This document shows positions 1-8,897 of a DNA stretch of 53,477 bases, piece after piece (position 1 is the stretch's first letter; each line of letters begins with the position of its first letter). Origin of the DNA: Lachnospiraceae bacterium (lineage in GTDB: Bacteria; Bacillota; Clostridia; Lachnospirales; Lachnospiraceae); the NCBI GenBank assembly GCA_029227035.1, contig JAQXZD010000076.1, positions 1 through 53,477 of the forward strand. The letters are read 5' to 3'. The notes under the pieces are model-generated. The model had not been told where the DNA came from. It searched no databases and was given only the letters and a program-made list of their open reading frames with translations. The position numbers were made by a program, and so were the translations under genes.

Positions 1-887
1 TGGAGAGCCGGCGGACGAATTTTCTTAAGATGGAGAAGAAGCTGTCCGATACACAGTATGCACAGATGCAGGAGGAAGAGGAGAATCTTCCGAGGACCAT
101 CTCGCGGCTGCAGGCAAATGAGAAGGATCTGGACGCAATCAAGAAGGATATGTCCTATCTGGAAGGGAAGAAGCTGGAGTGGTCCATGCAAAAGTCAAAT
201 GCCATCCGCACCAGAAATACCATGCGAAGAATGGCATGTTATCTGTTTGCCGGTTTTGCCACGCTTATGGCGCTTTTGGTGGTTGTTTCCTGGTATTTTG
301 AGATGAACCTGCAGCTTCCGATTACGATTATTGCAATTATCGCAGTGGTGATGGGGGGATACATACTGATACGTACCCAGAATGCCGCGCGGGATATCCG
401 GCAGGCGGAAGTGAACCATAATCATGCCATATCCATAGAGAATCATGTAAAGATCAAATATGTAAACGTAAAAAATGCAGTGGATTTTACCTGCGAAAAG
501 TATCATGTGCGCAATGCGTATGAGCTGCAGTTCCTTTATGACCAGTACAAGAAGGAAGAACAGGAGAAAGAAAAATTCCGCAGAACCAATGATGAACTGG
601 AACACTGCTCGCGTGCACTGGTGGATGCACTGCTGAAGCTTCACATGTATGATGCACGGATATGGGTAAACTATGCGCCTGCGATTGTGGACAGTCGGGA
701 GCTGGTAGAGTTAAAGCATGAGCTCATTACCCGCAGGCAGAAAATTCGCGCGCGTATGGAATACAGCTTAAAAAGCATTACCGATATGAAGAATGAAGCC
801 AAGAAGAACATGAATCAGCTTGGCAGCAGCAGACAGCAAATTGAACAGATTATCCATAAAATCGAATTGATGACGGATACGGAGTAG
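1..887 (+). CDS. Partial membrane-anchored coiled-coil protein, function unknown
   Basis: The reading frame is open to the left edge with no stop before the first ATG at 30. That ATG has no convincing ribosome binding site, so the gene probably begins outside the window. Counting from the ATG, about 65 charged, coiled-coil-like residues precede two hydrophobic segments (about 68-90 and 95-114) separated by a short loop. A further helical, Lys/Glu-rich coiled-coil region of about 170 residues ends in TDTE. Both long arms are probably cytoplasmic. I recognise no catalytic motif or named family. A hairpin terminator follows directly. The frame and stop are secure; the function is unknown. Confidence 0.7.
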   Translation, partial: ESRRTNFLKMEKKLSDTQYAQMQEEEENLPRTISRLQANEKDLDAIKKDMSYLEGKKLEWSMQKSNAIRTRNTMRRMACYLFAGFATLMALLVVVSWYFEMNLQLPITIIAIIAVVMGGYILIRTQNAARDIRQAEVNHNHAISIENHVKIKYVNVKNAVDFTCEKYHVRNAYELQFLYDQYKKEEQEKEKFRRTNDELEHCSRALVDALLKLHMYDARIWVNYAPAIVDSRELVELKHELITRRQKIRARMEYSLKSITDMKNEAKKNMNQLGSSRQQIEQIIHKIELMTDTE

Positions 888-920
888 AAAAAGCTGCGGG
901 AAAATATCCTGCAGCTTTTT
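888..920. terminator. Bidirectional intrinsic terminator
   Basis: The arms AAAAAGCTGCGGG (888-900) and CCTGCAGCTTTTT (908-920) pair around a short A/T loop. A-runs on one side and T-runs on the other let it serve both converging genes: the coiled-coil gene on plus and cotJC on minus. Confidence 0.85.
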
Positions 921-927
921 AATAAAG

Positions 928-1533
928 TCAGTTTTTAAAACAGTCAAAATCTTTGTTAAAGGCGTAAAAGTTCTTGCTGTCCAGCTCATCCTGAACCAGA
1001 CGAAGCGCTTCCCCGAATCTCTGGAAATGCACGATTTCCCTTGCGCGCAGATAGCGTATCGGATCGGCAACTTCCTGATCTTTTACCACACGTAAGATGT
1101 TGTCATATGTCGTCCGTGCTTTCTGTTCGGCAGCCATATCCTCCGTAAGATCCGTGATGGAATCTCCGCAGCACTGAAATTCGCTGGCACTGAACGGGGA
1201 ACCGCCGGCAGCCTGAGGCCAGATTCCGGCAGTGTGGTCAATATAATATGGGGCAAAGCCTCCGGCTTCCAGTTCCTGTGCGGAAAGCCCTTTGGTAAGC
1301 TGACGGACAATCGTTCCGACCATTTCCAGGTGTGCAAGTTCTTCTGTCCCGATGTCAGTAAGCAGTCCTGCTACTCTTGGATTTGACATGGAAAAACGCT
1401 GGGAGAGGTAGCGCATGGAGGCGCCAAGCTCACCGTCCGGACCTCCATATTGGCTTAAGATATAGGAAGCAAGCCTCGCATTGGGCGTTGTAATGGAAAT
1501 CGGATACTGCAATCTTTTCTCATAGCTCCACAT
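928..1533 (-). CDS. cotJC: Spore coat protein CotJC, manganese-catalase family
   Basis: This 201-residue protein is the last gene of a cotJABC operon. It has the two-helix ligand pattern of manganese catalases: an EELAHLEMVG stretch in the first half and an AREIVHFQRFGEAL stretch near the C-terminus, where Glu and His would bind the di-manganese centre. It starts with MWSYEKRLQYPI, the usual CotJC N-terminus. In Bacillus, CotJ proteins are made in the mother cell and enter the spore coat. Catalase activity is likely from the family but is inferred. It follows cotJB by 3 bases and ends at a shared bidirectional terminator. Confidence 0.93.
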   Translation of the reverse strand: MWSYEKRLQYPISITTPNARLASYILSQYGGPDGELGASMRYLSQRFSMSNPRVAGLLTDIGTEELAHLEMVGTIVRQLTKGLSAQELEAGGFAPYYIDHTAGIWPQAAGGSPFSASEFQCCGDSITDLTEDMAAEQKARTTYDNILRVVKDQEVADPIRYLRAREIVHFQRFGEALRLVQDELDSKNFYAFNKDFDCFKN

Positions 1534-1536
1534 AAA

Positions 1537-1812
1537 TTACATCCCTCCTTCCCATGGCATTGGGGCAGCGTTCCAATCCCATGACTCTAACGGTTCGCCT
1601 GTAAAGGCTCTCAGATTTCCGTAGCGCTCCTCGTAGGAAGCTTTTGCTTTCTGATAGAGTTCGTTACATTCGTTAAAGTAGTTTAACGCGTCCTTGTCAT
1701 CCGGATGCGTATCCAGATACAAAAGCATATCATAGGCGCACAGCCCGAGGGAGAGAACCCATTCATATAAATCCTGTTTATTCATTGGCTGCATCTGGTT
1801 TGGTCTGTTCAT
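1537..1812 (-). CDS. cotJB: Spore coat protein CotJB
   Basis: This is a small coat protein with the family signature Y.WVLSLGLCAYDMLLYLDTHPDD and a Trp-rich C-terminus (WDWNAAPMPWEGGM). I place the start at 1812, where ATG overlaps the cotJA stop as ATGA and a GGGAGG ribosome binding site lies about 8 bases upstream. An in-frame ATG at 1842 would extend 10 residues into cotJA without support. CotJB acts with CotJA and CotJC in the spore coat, and the overlap implies translational coupling. Confidence 0.92.
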   Translation of the reverse strand: MNRPNQMQPMNKQDLYEWVLSLGLCAYDMLLYLDTHPDDKDALNYFNECNELYQKAKASYEERYGNLRAFTGEPLESWDWNAAPMPWEGGM

Positions 1813-2006
1813 CTTCGCCGACCTCCCATCTGCATCATGCATTTTCCGGTAAAAGGTTTGTCTAATTCCGGGAATATGGTTCCTGCCATAAGCGCACGCT
1901 TTGGATCATAGGTCTGGTTGAAGTACTGCCAAGGGACATAGGCCATGCCCGGCACCTGCATGCTGCAGTCGTCCATTGGCGGTGTCTGCATATTGCTTCG
2001 ATCCAT
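1809..2006 (-). CDS. cotJA: Spore coat-associated protein CotJA
   Basis: This 65-residue protein is rich in Met and Pro and carries the CotJA core MAYVPWQYFNQTYDP followed by ALMAGTIFPELDKPF. It is the first gene of the cotJABC operon. The ribosome binding site is AAAGGAAAGAG just upstream. A mother-cell sigma-E-like promoter lies about 20 bases further up. The cysteine at residue 14 and the MQMGGRRR tail are visible but have no assigned role. Confidence 0.92.
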   Translation of the reverse strand: MDRSNMQTPPMDDCSMQVPGMAYVPWQYFNQTYDPKRALMAGTIFPELDKPFTGKCMMQMGGRRR

Positions 2007-2028
2007 TCTATCTCTTTCCTTTCAATTT

Positions 2029-2058
2029 GACGTATGCTATATGATATGAAAATAGAAC
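2029..2058 (-). promoter_or_regulatory. Candidate sigma-E-type promoter for cotJABC
   Basis: Read on the minus strand, GTTCTATT (2058-2051) resembles the sigma-E -35 element. It is followed after 14 bases by CATACGTC (2036-2029), resembling the -10 element CATACAMT. The spacing fits sigma-E, and cotJ is a sigma-E operon in Bacillus subtilis. The match is imperfect in both boxes. Confidence 0.5.
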
Positions 2059-2078
2059 CGTTATGTGAAACAGTCTTC

Positions 2079-2107
2079 TTGCACAGAGGAAAACTTTAGT
2101 ATATAAT
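2079..2107 (+). promoter_or_regulatory. Housekeeping promoter of gltX
   Basis: TTGCAC (2079-2084), 17 bases, and TATAAT (2102-2107) form a strong sigma-A promoter. It is back-to-back with the cotJ promoter in the 133-base divergent gap. An AAGGAG ribosome binding site follows at about 2125-2130, before the ATG at 2140. Confidence 0.85.
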
Positions 2108-2139
2108 AAGACGGACACGAAAAAAAGGAGAATCATGTA

Positions 2140-3591
2140 ATGAGTAAAGTAAGAACAAGATTTGCACCAAGCCCTACGGGAAGAATGCATGTAGGAAATC
2201 TTCGCACAGCACTGTATGCGTACCTTGTGACAAAGCATGAGGGCGGAGATTTTATATTGAGAATAGAAGATACGGATCAGGAACGTTATGTGGAGGGAGC
2301 GGTGGATATTATTTACCGTACCTTAAAGGAGACGGGACTGGTTCATGACGAGGGACCGGACAAGGATGGCGGATGCGGTCCGTATATACAGAGTGAGCGT
2401 CAGGCAAAAGGCATTTATCTGGAATATGCCAAAAAACTGATTGAAAAGGGAGAGGCTTACTATTGTTTTTGTGACAAGGAACGTCTGGAAAGCCTTAAGA
2501 CAACCGTGGCAGGCAAAGAGATTCATGTCTATGACAAGCACTGCCTGCATTTGTCCAAGGAAGAAGTGGAAGAGAAGCTTAAGGCGGGAGTGCCGTATGT
2601 AATCCGGCAGAACAATCCGACAGAGGGCACCACGACTTTTGAGGATGAGATATACGGAGACATTACGGTGGATAACGCAGAGTTGGACGATATGATTCTG
2701 ATTAAGTCCGACGGATATCCGACGTACAATTTTGCAAATGTTGTGGATGATCATCTCATGGGAATCACGCATGTGGTAAGAGGAAACGAATATCTGTCCT
2801 CTTCGCCGAAGTACAATCGTCTGTATGAAGCATTTGGCTGGGAGGTGCCGGTATATATCCACTGTCCGCTGATTACGGATGAGAATCATCAGAAGCTCTC
2901 CAAGCGTTGCGGACATTCTTCATTTGAAGATCTTGTGGAGCAGGGATTTCTGACGGAGGCAATTGTCAATTTTGTGGCACTTTTGGGATGGAGTCCGGCA
3001 GATAATCAGGAGATTATGACGATGCAGGAGATGATTGAGAAGTTCGACTATCATCATATGAGCAAGTCTCCGGCGGTCTTTGATTATACCAAGTTAAAGT
3101 GGATGAATGGCGAATACATCAAGAAGATGGATTTTGATGCCTTTTATGAAAAGGCACTCCCGTATATCCGCGAGGTAATTACCAAGGATTATGATTTGAA
3201 GAAAATTGCAAAGATGGTACAGACGCGTATTGAGATTTTCCCGGATATCCGTGAACATATTGATTTCTTTGAGGAACTTCCGGAATATGATGTTGCTATG
3301 TATACGCACAAGAAGATGAAGACCAATGCAGAGACTTCACTGGAAGTGCTTACGGAGATTCTTCCGCTTCTGGAGGCGCAGGAGGATTACAGTAATGATG
3401 CGCTGTATGCGTTACTGTTACAGTATGTGGAACAGAAAGGCTGCAAGAACGGATATGTAATGTGGCCGGTTCGTACTGCCGTTTCCGGTAAGCAGATGAC
3501 TCCTGGCGGAGCAACGGAACTTATGGAAGTGCTTGGAAAAGAAGAATCCATAAGACGTATCAAAAAGGGAATTGAGCTTCTTTCAAAATAG
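2140..3591 (+). CDS. gltX: Glutamyl-tRNA synthetase
   Basis: This 483-residue class I aminoacyl-tRNA synthetase charges tRNA with glutamate. The N-terminal [17 protein letters not shown] segment holds the HIGH-like motif (HVGN, residues 17-20), and KLSKR at 252-256 is the KMSKS loop. The Rossmann-fold insert [11 protein letters not shown] and the C-terminal helical anticodon-binding region are complete. Length is normal for bacterial GltX. Sequence alone does not tell me whether it is discriminating or also charges tRNA-Gln. The helicase gene follows after 8 bases and is probably co-transcribed. Confidence 0.97.
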   Translation: MSKVRTRFAPSPTGRMHVGNLRTALYAYLVTKHEGGDFILRIEDTDQERYVEGAVDIIYRTLKETGLVHDEGPDKDGGCGPYIQSERQAKGIYLEYAKKLIEKGEAYYCFCDKERLESLKTTVAGKEIHVYDKHCLHLSKEEVEEKLKAGVPYVIRQNNPTEGTTTFEDEIYGDITVDNAELDDMILIKSDGYPTYNFANVVDDHLMGITHVVRGNEYLSSSPKYNRLYEAFGWEVPVYIHCPLITDENHQKLSKRCGHSSFEDLVEQGFLTEAIVNFVALLGWSPADNQEIMTMQEMIEKFDYHHMSKSPAVFDYTKLKWMNGEYIKKMDFDAFYEKALPYIREVITKDYDLKKIAKMVQTRIEIFPDIREHIDFFEELPEYDVAMYTHKKMKTNAETSLEVLTEILPLLEAQEDYSNDALYALLLQYVEQKGCKNGYVMWPVRTAVSGKQMTPGGATELMEVLGKEESIRRIKKGIELLSK

Positions 3592-3599
3592 GAGAACAG

Positions 3600-5426
3600 A
3601 TGAATTTTAACCAGTCTCAGCTTACGGCCATCCACCACAAGGATGGCCCGATGCTTGTCCTGGCAGGTCCCGGTTCCGGGAAGACTGCTGTAATCACAAA
3701 AAGAACATACAATTTAATAGAGGAACATCACGTAAATCCCTCCAATATACTGGTCATCACATTTACCCGTGCAGCGGCACAGGAGATGAAACAGAGATTC
3801 CTTGCGATGGCGGGGCAGGACCAAAGCCGGGTGACGTTTGGCACATTTCATGCCATCTTTTTTATGGTGCTGAAATATGCCTATCACTTTGACAGCAGTA
3901 ATATTGCAACGGAAGAAAAGCGATATCAGTTTATGCGTGAAATTCTTTCCTATCATCATCTGGAGTATCAGGACGAGAATGAATTTATCGGAGACCTTCT
4001 GGGGGAAATCGGACGGGTAAAAAACGAGAGAATTCCGCTGGAGCATTTCTATTCCGGAACCTGTGGGGAAGAGGTTTTTCGGAAAATCTATATGGCATAC
4101 AGCAGGCGTATGAGCGAGAACCGTCTGCTTGATTTTGATGATATGCTGACCTATACCTACGATTTGTTTGACCAGAGAAAAGATATTCTGGCAGCATGGC
4201 AGAAAAAGTACCGGTACATACTGATAGACGAGTTTCAGGACATCAACCCGATTCAGTGGGAGATTATGAAGATGATGGCGGCACCGGGAAATAATCTGTT
4301 TATTGTGGGGGATGACGATCAGTCCATTTACCGTTTTCGCGGCTCAAAGCCGGAGATTATGCTTGGTTTTCAACAGGAATTTCCGGATGCCAAAAAGGTG
4401 ATGCTGAATGTGAATTATCGTTGCGAACCGCCGGTTGTGGAGGCGGCCGGAAAACTGATAAAGCATAATGAAAAGCGCTATCCCAAGGAGATCCAGGCAG
4501 CAAAGGAAGGCGGGGAACCGGTTGGCTTTCAACTGTTTGAGGATCAGTCCAAAGAGAATGCTTACATTATAGAAGAAATCAAAAAAGCGCAGAATAGGGG
4601 AACTCCGTTGTCTGAAATTGCGGTTCTTTTTCGGACGAATACGCAGCCGCGCCTTCTGATGGAGCAGATGCTCTCTGCAAATGTGGCATTTCGAACCAGG
4701 GACAAGATTCCCAATGTGTATGAGCACTGGATAGCAAAGGATTTTTTTACGTATATCCGTATTGCACAGGGAAGCGATAAGAGAGCAGATTTCTTAAGCA
4801 TCATGAATAAGCCGAAGCGTTACATCGGAAGAGACAGCCTGTGTGAGCCACAGGTTGCCTTTGACGAATGGATTAAGATGTATGAGGAACAGCCGTGGAT
4901 TGCAGAGCGTATCGAGCAGCTCTGGAGGGATACCCGGTTGTTAAATACGCTAAGTCCGTATGCTGCCGTCAATTTTATCCGGAAAGGAATCGGTTATGAC
5001 GATTACATTGCGGATTATGCGGAATACCGGAATGTCAACGCGGAGGATTTGTACGAAGTCGCAGATGAGATTCAGGCTGGTGCAAAAGGATATAAAACAC
5101 TGGAAGAGTGGTTTACCCATATTGAGGATTACAAGAGGGAATTGGAAGAGCAGGCACAGAGAAACCGGGAGAACAAGGATGCGGTAACTCTTGCAACCTT
5201 GCACAGTTCCAAAGGTCTGGAGTTTGAGGAGGTCTATCTTCTGGATGTCAATGAGGGGATTATGCCTTACAAGAAGGCTGTGCTGAAGGAGGATGTAGAG
5301 GAGGAACGCCGGCTTTTTTATGTGGGAATGACACGGGCAAAACGAAAGCTGACTATGTGCGCAGTAAAACAGATTCGAAACAAAGAAGTGGAGTTATCAC
5401 GTTTTATCCGGGAAGCTGCGCAATGA
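3600..5426 (+). CDS. UvrD/PcrA-like superfamily 1 DNA helicase
   Basis: This 608-residue ATP-dependent 3'-5' DNA helicase has all SF1A motifs in order: Q-motif FNQSQLTAI, Walker A GPGSGKT (23-29), ITFTRAAAQEM, IDEFQDIN (Walker B, about 209-216), GDDDQSIYRFRGS (237-249), NVNYRC, TLHSSKGLEFEEVY and VGMTRAKRKL. It is about 100 residues shorter than PcrA and lacks the C-terminal tail that contacts RNA polymerase in PcrA. It may therefore be an accessory UvrD-family helicase rather than PcrA itself. The ribosome binding site is GGAGA overlapping the end of gltX. No terminator is visible after it. Confidence 0.9.
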   Translation: MNFNQSQLTAIHHKDGPMLVLAGPGSGKTAVITKRTYNLIEEHHVNPSNILVITFTRAAAQEMKQRFLAMAGQDQSRVTFGTFHAIFFMVLKYAYHFDSSNIATEEKRYQFMREILSYHHLEYQDENEFIGDLLGEIGRVKNERIPLEHFYSGTCGEEVFRKIYMAYSRRMSENRLLDFDDMLTYTYDLFDQRKDILAAWQKKYRYILIDEFQDINPIQWEIMKMMAAPGNNLFIVGDDDQSIYRFRGSKPEIMLGFQQEFPDAKKVMLNVNYRCEPPVVEAAGKLIKHNEKRYPKEIQAAKEGGEPVGFQLFEDQSKENAYIIEEIKKAQNRGTPLSEIAVLFRTNTQPRLLMEQMLSANVAFRTRDKIPNVYEHWIAKDFFTYIRIAQGSDKRADFLSIMNKPKRYIGRDSLCEPQVAFDEWIKMYEEQPWIAERIEQLWRDTRLLNTLSPYAAVNFIRKGIGYDDYIADYAEYRNVNAEDLYEVADEIQAGAKGYKTLEEWFTHIEDYKRELEEQAQRNRENKDAVTLATLHSSKGLEFEEVYLLDVNEGIMPYKKAVLKEDVEEERRLFYVGMTRAKRKLTMCAVKQIRNKEVELSRFIREAAQ

Positions 5427-5443
5427 TATTCTGAAGAGTTTGG

Positions 5444-5472
5444 TTGCACTCGAAAAAGAACAATGCTATAAT
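5444..5472 (+). promoter_or_regulatory. Promoter of the HD-GYP/GGDEF gene
   Basis: TTGCAC (5444-5449), 17 bases, then TATAAT (5467-5472). It lies in the 98-base gap after the helicase gene and is nearly identical in form to the gltX and rpsB promoters. The leader of about 45 bases shows no riboswitch-like fold that I can recognise. Confidence 0.85.
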
Positions 5473-5524
5473 TTCCGTAAAATATAGTTTTTTGCTTACA
5501 TTAGGATAATTTAGTGGAGAAAAG

Positions 5525-8299
5525 ATGATGAAAACTGTAAAAACTCTGTTTTATGTCTTAGTTGCAACAATATTTATCGGCTTTATCTTCGTGCAATGTT
5601 CTTATCCGTCTGAAAGAGATGTGGATGCGACACAGGAGAATCTTGTCTATGAGGGAAGTATCATATGGGAAAAGCCGGATGGCACAACGGAGAAAATTTC
5701 CGTGCCGGGAGATTATCCGGTTGCACCCGGACAGACCATGACAATTACCACCATACTTCCGGAGGACTATGACGAAAGCACAATCGCAATCCGTGGTTCG
5801 CAACAGAAAATCCGATTTTATATTGACGGAAAACTGCGTTCCGAATATGACACCAAGGATTCGAGACAGTTTGGTTCCGATTCCGCAAGCAGGTTTGCTT
5901 TTTGCGATACCTCAGCGGAAGATGCGGGGAAGAAACTCCGGATTGATTTGTGGTCCGGCGCCAAGCGGTACTCAGGCGTGGTAAACGAGTTGTACTGCGG
6001 AAATAAAGCGGATATCTGGAACTATTTCTTCAGTGTTTACGGGGAAGAGTTATTTGTAGCTTTTTTCATTTTATTTGCAGGAATTATTACCATTATTTTT
6101 AGTATTGCTTTAAGCATCGCCTATAAGACGAAGATTAATCTGCAATTTATCGGCTGGTGTCTTGTGCTTGGCGCCGTCTGGATGATTGGAGAATCCAAGC
6201 TGCGGCAATTGTTTATATCCAATGCGTCATCTCTTGCCACGTTATGTTTTGTGATAGTCATGTTGTGTCCGATACCGCTTCTTATATATGTGGACGGAAT
6301 ACAGCATGGCCGTTACAGGAAGTTTTTCGGAGCGATTCAATGGGCGGCAATCCTGAATCTGATTATTTCCAGCATCCTGCAGATGGCGGAGATCGCGGAT
6401 TATCTGGATACTCTTTTTGTTTCACAGTTGATACTGCTTATCAGCTTTGTCGCAATTTTTATTACTTTCATTCTGGATTGGCGGAATGGAAGAATTAAGG
6501 ACTATCTGCTGATTGTGGCGGCGCTTCTGCTTGGCATGCTGGGTGCTGTCCTGGAAGTGGTATCCGTTTACTTTGTGGTGAGTATATCGGAAGTGTTTTT
6601 GGGAATAGGCTTGCTTTTGCTGCTTTTCCTGACGATTATCAATACCGTAAGAGACATTCGCAATCTGGAAAACAGGCGGCAGATGCAGCAGATAGAAAAC
6701 CGCAGAAAACAAACAGAGATTATGTCCTTAAAGATGATACAGACTCTGTCAACAACGATAGAAGCAAAGGACGAGTATACCAGGGAACATTCCCACCGGG
6801 TCGCAGAGTATTCGGCACTGCTTGCCAGGGAACTTGGCTGGAATGATAAGGACGCGGAAAATCTCAAGAATGCGGCACACCTGCATGATATCGGAAAAAT
6901 CGGAGTTCCGGATACCATTTTGAACAAGCCGACAAAGCTTTTGGATGCAGAATATGAAATTATCAAAAAGCATACCGATATCGGAGCGGATATACTCAAA
7001 AACATTACCTTGATTGATCATGTGGAAGAGGTGGCAAGGTATCATCACGAGCGCTATGACGGGCACGGCTATTCAAAGGGACTTGCCGGAGAAGAGATTC
7101 CGATTTATGCCCGTATTGTTGCCGTGGCAGACAGTTATGACGCCATGAGTTCCAGGAGGATTTACCGGAATGCGCTGACAAAGCAGCAAATCCGCGAGGA
7201 AATCGTTAAGAACAGAGGAAAGCAGTTTGATCCTGCGGTGGTCGATGCGTTTTTGCGTCTCTTTGATGAAAATCGTCTGGAGATTGAAGCTGTTTCGGAG
7301 CCGGAGACAACGGGAACCAGGGAAGCAAGTATGTTTATTTCCGGTGTTATGGACACCATGCAAAGCCGCACGGATACAGAGAATATGGATTTCCTGACAG
7401 GGCTGCCTATGAGAAATCTCGGAGAAAAGCAGATTTCCAAAAGTATGCAGAAGCATGCGGGGTGTCTGGTCTTTCTCGACATGGATAATCTCAAGAAAAT
7501 TAATGATATCTATGGTCATAAATCCGGAGACAGGGCTTTGAAGCTGCTGGGGAATACTATTTCCGGTTATGCGGAACATTCCAATATCTGCAGGCTTGGC
7601 GGAGATGAATTTTTGTTCTTCCTGCCGGATATCGAAAAAGAAGCAGTGGAAGAGATTGTAAAGGAGATTTTTGCTGCCTTTTATGAGAAAAAAGAAGAGG
7701 ATCCGGAAATCAAGGCGGCCTCTTTGTCATGCGGTTTGTGTATGTGCCCGCAGGGGGCTCCTTTCGCAGACTGTTATTCCAAGGCGGATAAGGCTTTATA
7801 TTATGTAAAGCAGAACGGTAAGAATGACTATTCTTTCTATCATCAGATTGAGCAGGCGGATGCAAAGCTGGGAATGGAAGGCAGAGATCTGCAGCAGATT
7901 GCAAAAGCGCTTTGTGACAGCGGTACCTATGAGGGAGCACTGGACCTGGACAACAGAGAGTTCTCCAAGATATATGAGTATATGAACAATTTAGGGAAAC
8001 GCTATCAGCATACCTGCCATCTGGTTTTGATTACCATGGATGCCGCTTCCGCTGAAACCCTGTTTATCGAGAAGATTGAGCAGGCACTTGGATGTATGGA
8101 AAAATCCATCCGTATCAATATCCGAAATGTAGATGTCTGTACACGTTACAGCTCATTGCAGTTTTTGATCATTTTGATGGAAGTGGGAAAAGACAACATC
8201 CCGTTAGTCATGAAAAGAATTTTTGAACAGTATTACAAATTGTATGGTGGTGGGGAATTTCAGCCGCGATATGAATTTACGTCGATGTCCGATTCCTGA
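5525..8299 (+). CDS. Membrane HD-GYP phosphodiesterase / GGDEF cyclase with extra degenerate GGDEF
   Basis: This 924-residue cyclic-di-GMP turnover protein opens with a hydrophobic anchor (about 7-24). An extracytoplasmic beta-rich region (about 30-160) and roughly seven membrane segments (about 170-375) follow, as in 7TM-DISM sensors. The HD-GYP domain (about 405-590) has EHSHRV, HDIGK (454-458) and HHERYDGHGYS (507-517); the final Pro of GYP is Ser. A GGDEF domain (about 620-775) has an intact LGGDEF at 691-696, so it may make as well as degrade c-di-GMP. Residues about 780-924 look like a second, degenerate GGDEF: CTRYSSLQF (872-880) aligns with the ICRLGGDEF region. It is monocistronic, between its own promoter and a 3' hairpin. 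Confidence 0.88.
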   Translation: MMKTVKTLFYVLVATIFIGFIFVQCSYPSERDVDATQENLVYEGSIIWEKPDGTTEKISVPGDYPVAPGQTMTITTILPEDYDESTIAIRGSQQKIRFYIDGKLRSEYDTKDSRQFGSDSASRFAFCDTSAEDAGKKLRIDLWSGAKRYSGVVNELYCGNKADIWNYFFSVYGEELFVAFFILFAGIITIIFSIALSIAYKTKINLQFIGWCLVLGAVWMIGESKLRQLFISNASSLATLCFVIVMLCPIPLLIYVDGIQHGRYRKFFGAIQWAAILNLIISSILQMAEIADYLDTLFVSQLILLISFVAIFITFILDWRNGRIKDYLLIVAALLLGMLGAVLEVVSVYFVVSISEVFLGIGLLLLLFLTIINTVRDIRNLENRRQMQQIENRRKQTEIMSLKMIQTLSTTIEAKDEYTREHSHRVAEYSALLARELGWNDKDAENLKNAAHLHDIGKIGVPDTILNKPTKLLDAEYEIIKKHTDIGADILKNITLIDHVEEVARYHHERYDGHGYSKGLAGEEIPIYARIVAVADSYDAMSSRRIYRNALTKQQIREEIVKNRGKQFDPAVVDAFLRLFDENRLEIEAVSEPETTGTREASMFISGVMDTMQSRTDTENMDFLTGLPMRNLGEKQISKSMQKHAGCLVFLDMDNLKKINDIYGHKSGDRALKLLGNTISGYAEHSNICRLGGDEFLFFLPDIEKEAVEEIVKEIFAAFYEKKEEDPEIKAASLSCGLCMCPQGAPFADCYSKADKALYYVKQNGKNDYSFYHQIEQADAKLGMEGRDLQQIAKALCDSGTYEGALDLDNREFSKIYEYMNNLGKRYQHTCHLVLITMDAASAETLFIEKIEQALGCMEKSIRINIRNVDVCTRYSSLQFLIILMEVGKDNIPLVMKRIFEQYYKLYGGGEFQPRYEFTSMSDS

Positions 8300-8315
8300 A
8301 AATTGCTTATGACCT

Positions 8316-8349
8316 CCTCAGATTAGGAAAATATTTCGCTAATCTGAGG
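8316..8349. terminator. Hairpin between convergent genes
   Basis: CCTCAGATTAG (8316-8326) and CTAATCTGAGG (8339-8349) form a perfect 11-bp stem with a 12-base loop. There is no strong T-run on either side. It lies between the convergent HD-GYP and DUF1292 genes and probably acts as a bidirectional terminator or 3'-end stabiliser. Confidence 0.6.
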
Positions 8350-8362
8350 GGGGAGAGGATGA

Positions 8363-8686
8363 TCAGTCATCCATTGCATCGAACATGTTGTCATCCAGCA
8401 TTTCGTCGAAACGGTCGGATGCAATTTCATATTCTTCGTCATCTTCAATAAAACCGATTTCAGGGAGTCCTTCTTCGTCTTCCGCATAGCGGTACAGGTA
8501 TACCTCGCCTTCTTCTTTTTCACTTCCGTCCGGATTTAATGGAAGCAATGCGATATAATCTCTGCCTTCTGCCTCAAAGATGGTCAGAATCTGACATTCC
8601 ACTTCGCCTTCATCCAATTCAATGGTGACACGGATGTCATCCATTTCGTCTGGTGTGACAGGAGTTGCTTTTTCATTTTTTGCCAT
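8363..8686 (-). CDS. DUF1292 family protein
   Basis: This acidic 107-residue protein has the DUF1292 pattern: ECQILTIFEAEGRDYIALLPL, then EVYLYRYAED, then a C-terminus rich in Asp and Glu ending DNMFDAMDD. The family (YrzB-like) is common in Firmicutes and has no firmly established biochemical role. I choose ATG 8686 (MAKNEKATP) because it lies about 37 bases from the predicted transcription start. The upstream in-frame ATG at 8758 would put the promoter inside the gene. The promoter is a perfect consensus, suggesting strong constitutive expression. Confidence 0.85.
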   Translation of the reverse strand: MAKNEKATPVTPDEMDDIRVTIELDEGEVECQILTIFEAEGRDYIALLPLNPDGSEKEEGEVYLYRYAEDEEGLPEIGFIEDDEEYEIASDRFDEMLDDNMFDAMDD

Positions 8687-8729
8687 GGCTATACTCTCTC
8701 TTTCTGTGCAATTCTGCGTGTTTTTCATC

Positions 8730-8758
8730 ATTATATCGGCTTGCGTCGGACTTGTCAA
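8730..8758 (-). promoter_or_regulatory. Consensus promoter of the DUF1292 gene
   Basis: On the minus strand TTGACA (8758-8753), 17 bases, and TATAAT (8735-8730) match the sigma-A consensus exactly in both boxes and in spacing. Confidence 0.9.
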
Positions 8759-8821
8759 TCGAGCCTGCTGGAAAATTCATGTCCGTCTTCCGGTGGGAGG
8801 GCGCAGATGCCAAAAATATTA

Positions 8822-8850
8822 TGTACAAAATGTATCAAAAAGGTTATAAT
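8822..8850 (+). promoter_or_regulatory. Promoter of the isoamylase-like gene
   Basis: TGTACA (8822-8827), 17 bases, then TATAAT (8845-8850). It predicts a transcript starting at about 8857, which rules out the ATG at 8859 as a normal start and supports the one at 8898. The rest of the divergent gap (8759-8821) shows nothing further. Confidence 0.7.
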
Positions 8851-8897
8851 CTACACATATGAAACAGACTCTGACAGATAGACAGGAAAGAATGAAC

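Noticed and set aside
2008..2238. A 76-codon minus-strand ORF overlapping the gltX start
   Set aside because: It covers the divergent promoters and the gltX N-terminus and shows no recognisable protein features.
8859..8897. ATG 8859 as start of the isoamylase-like gene
   Set aside because: It lies 9 bases from the -10 box and has no ribosome binding site; ATG 8898 has AGGAAAG at good spacing.
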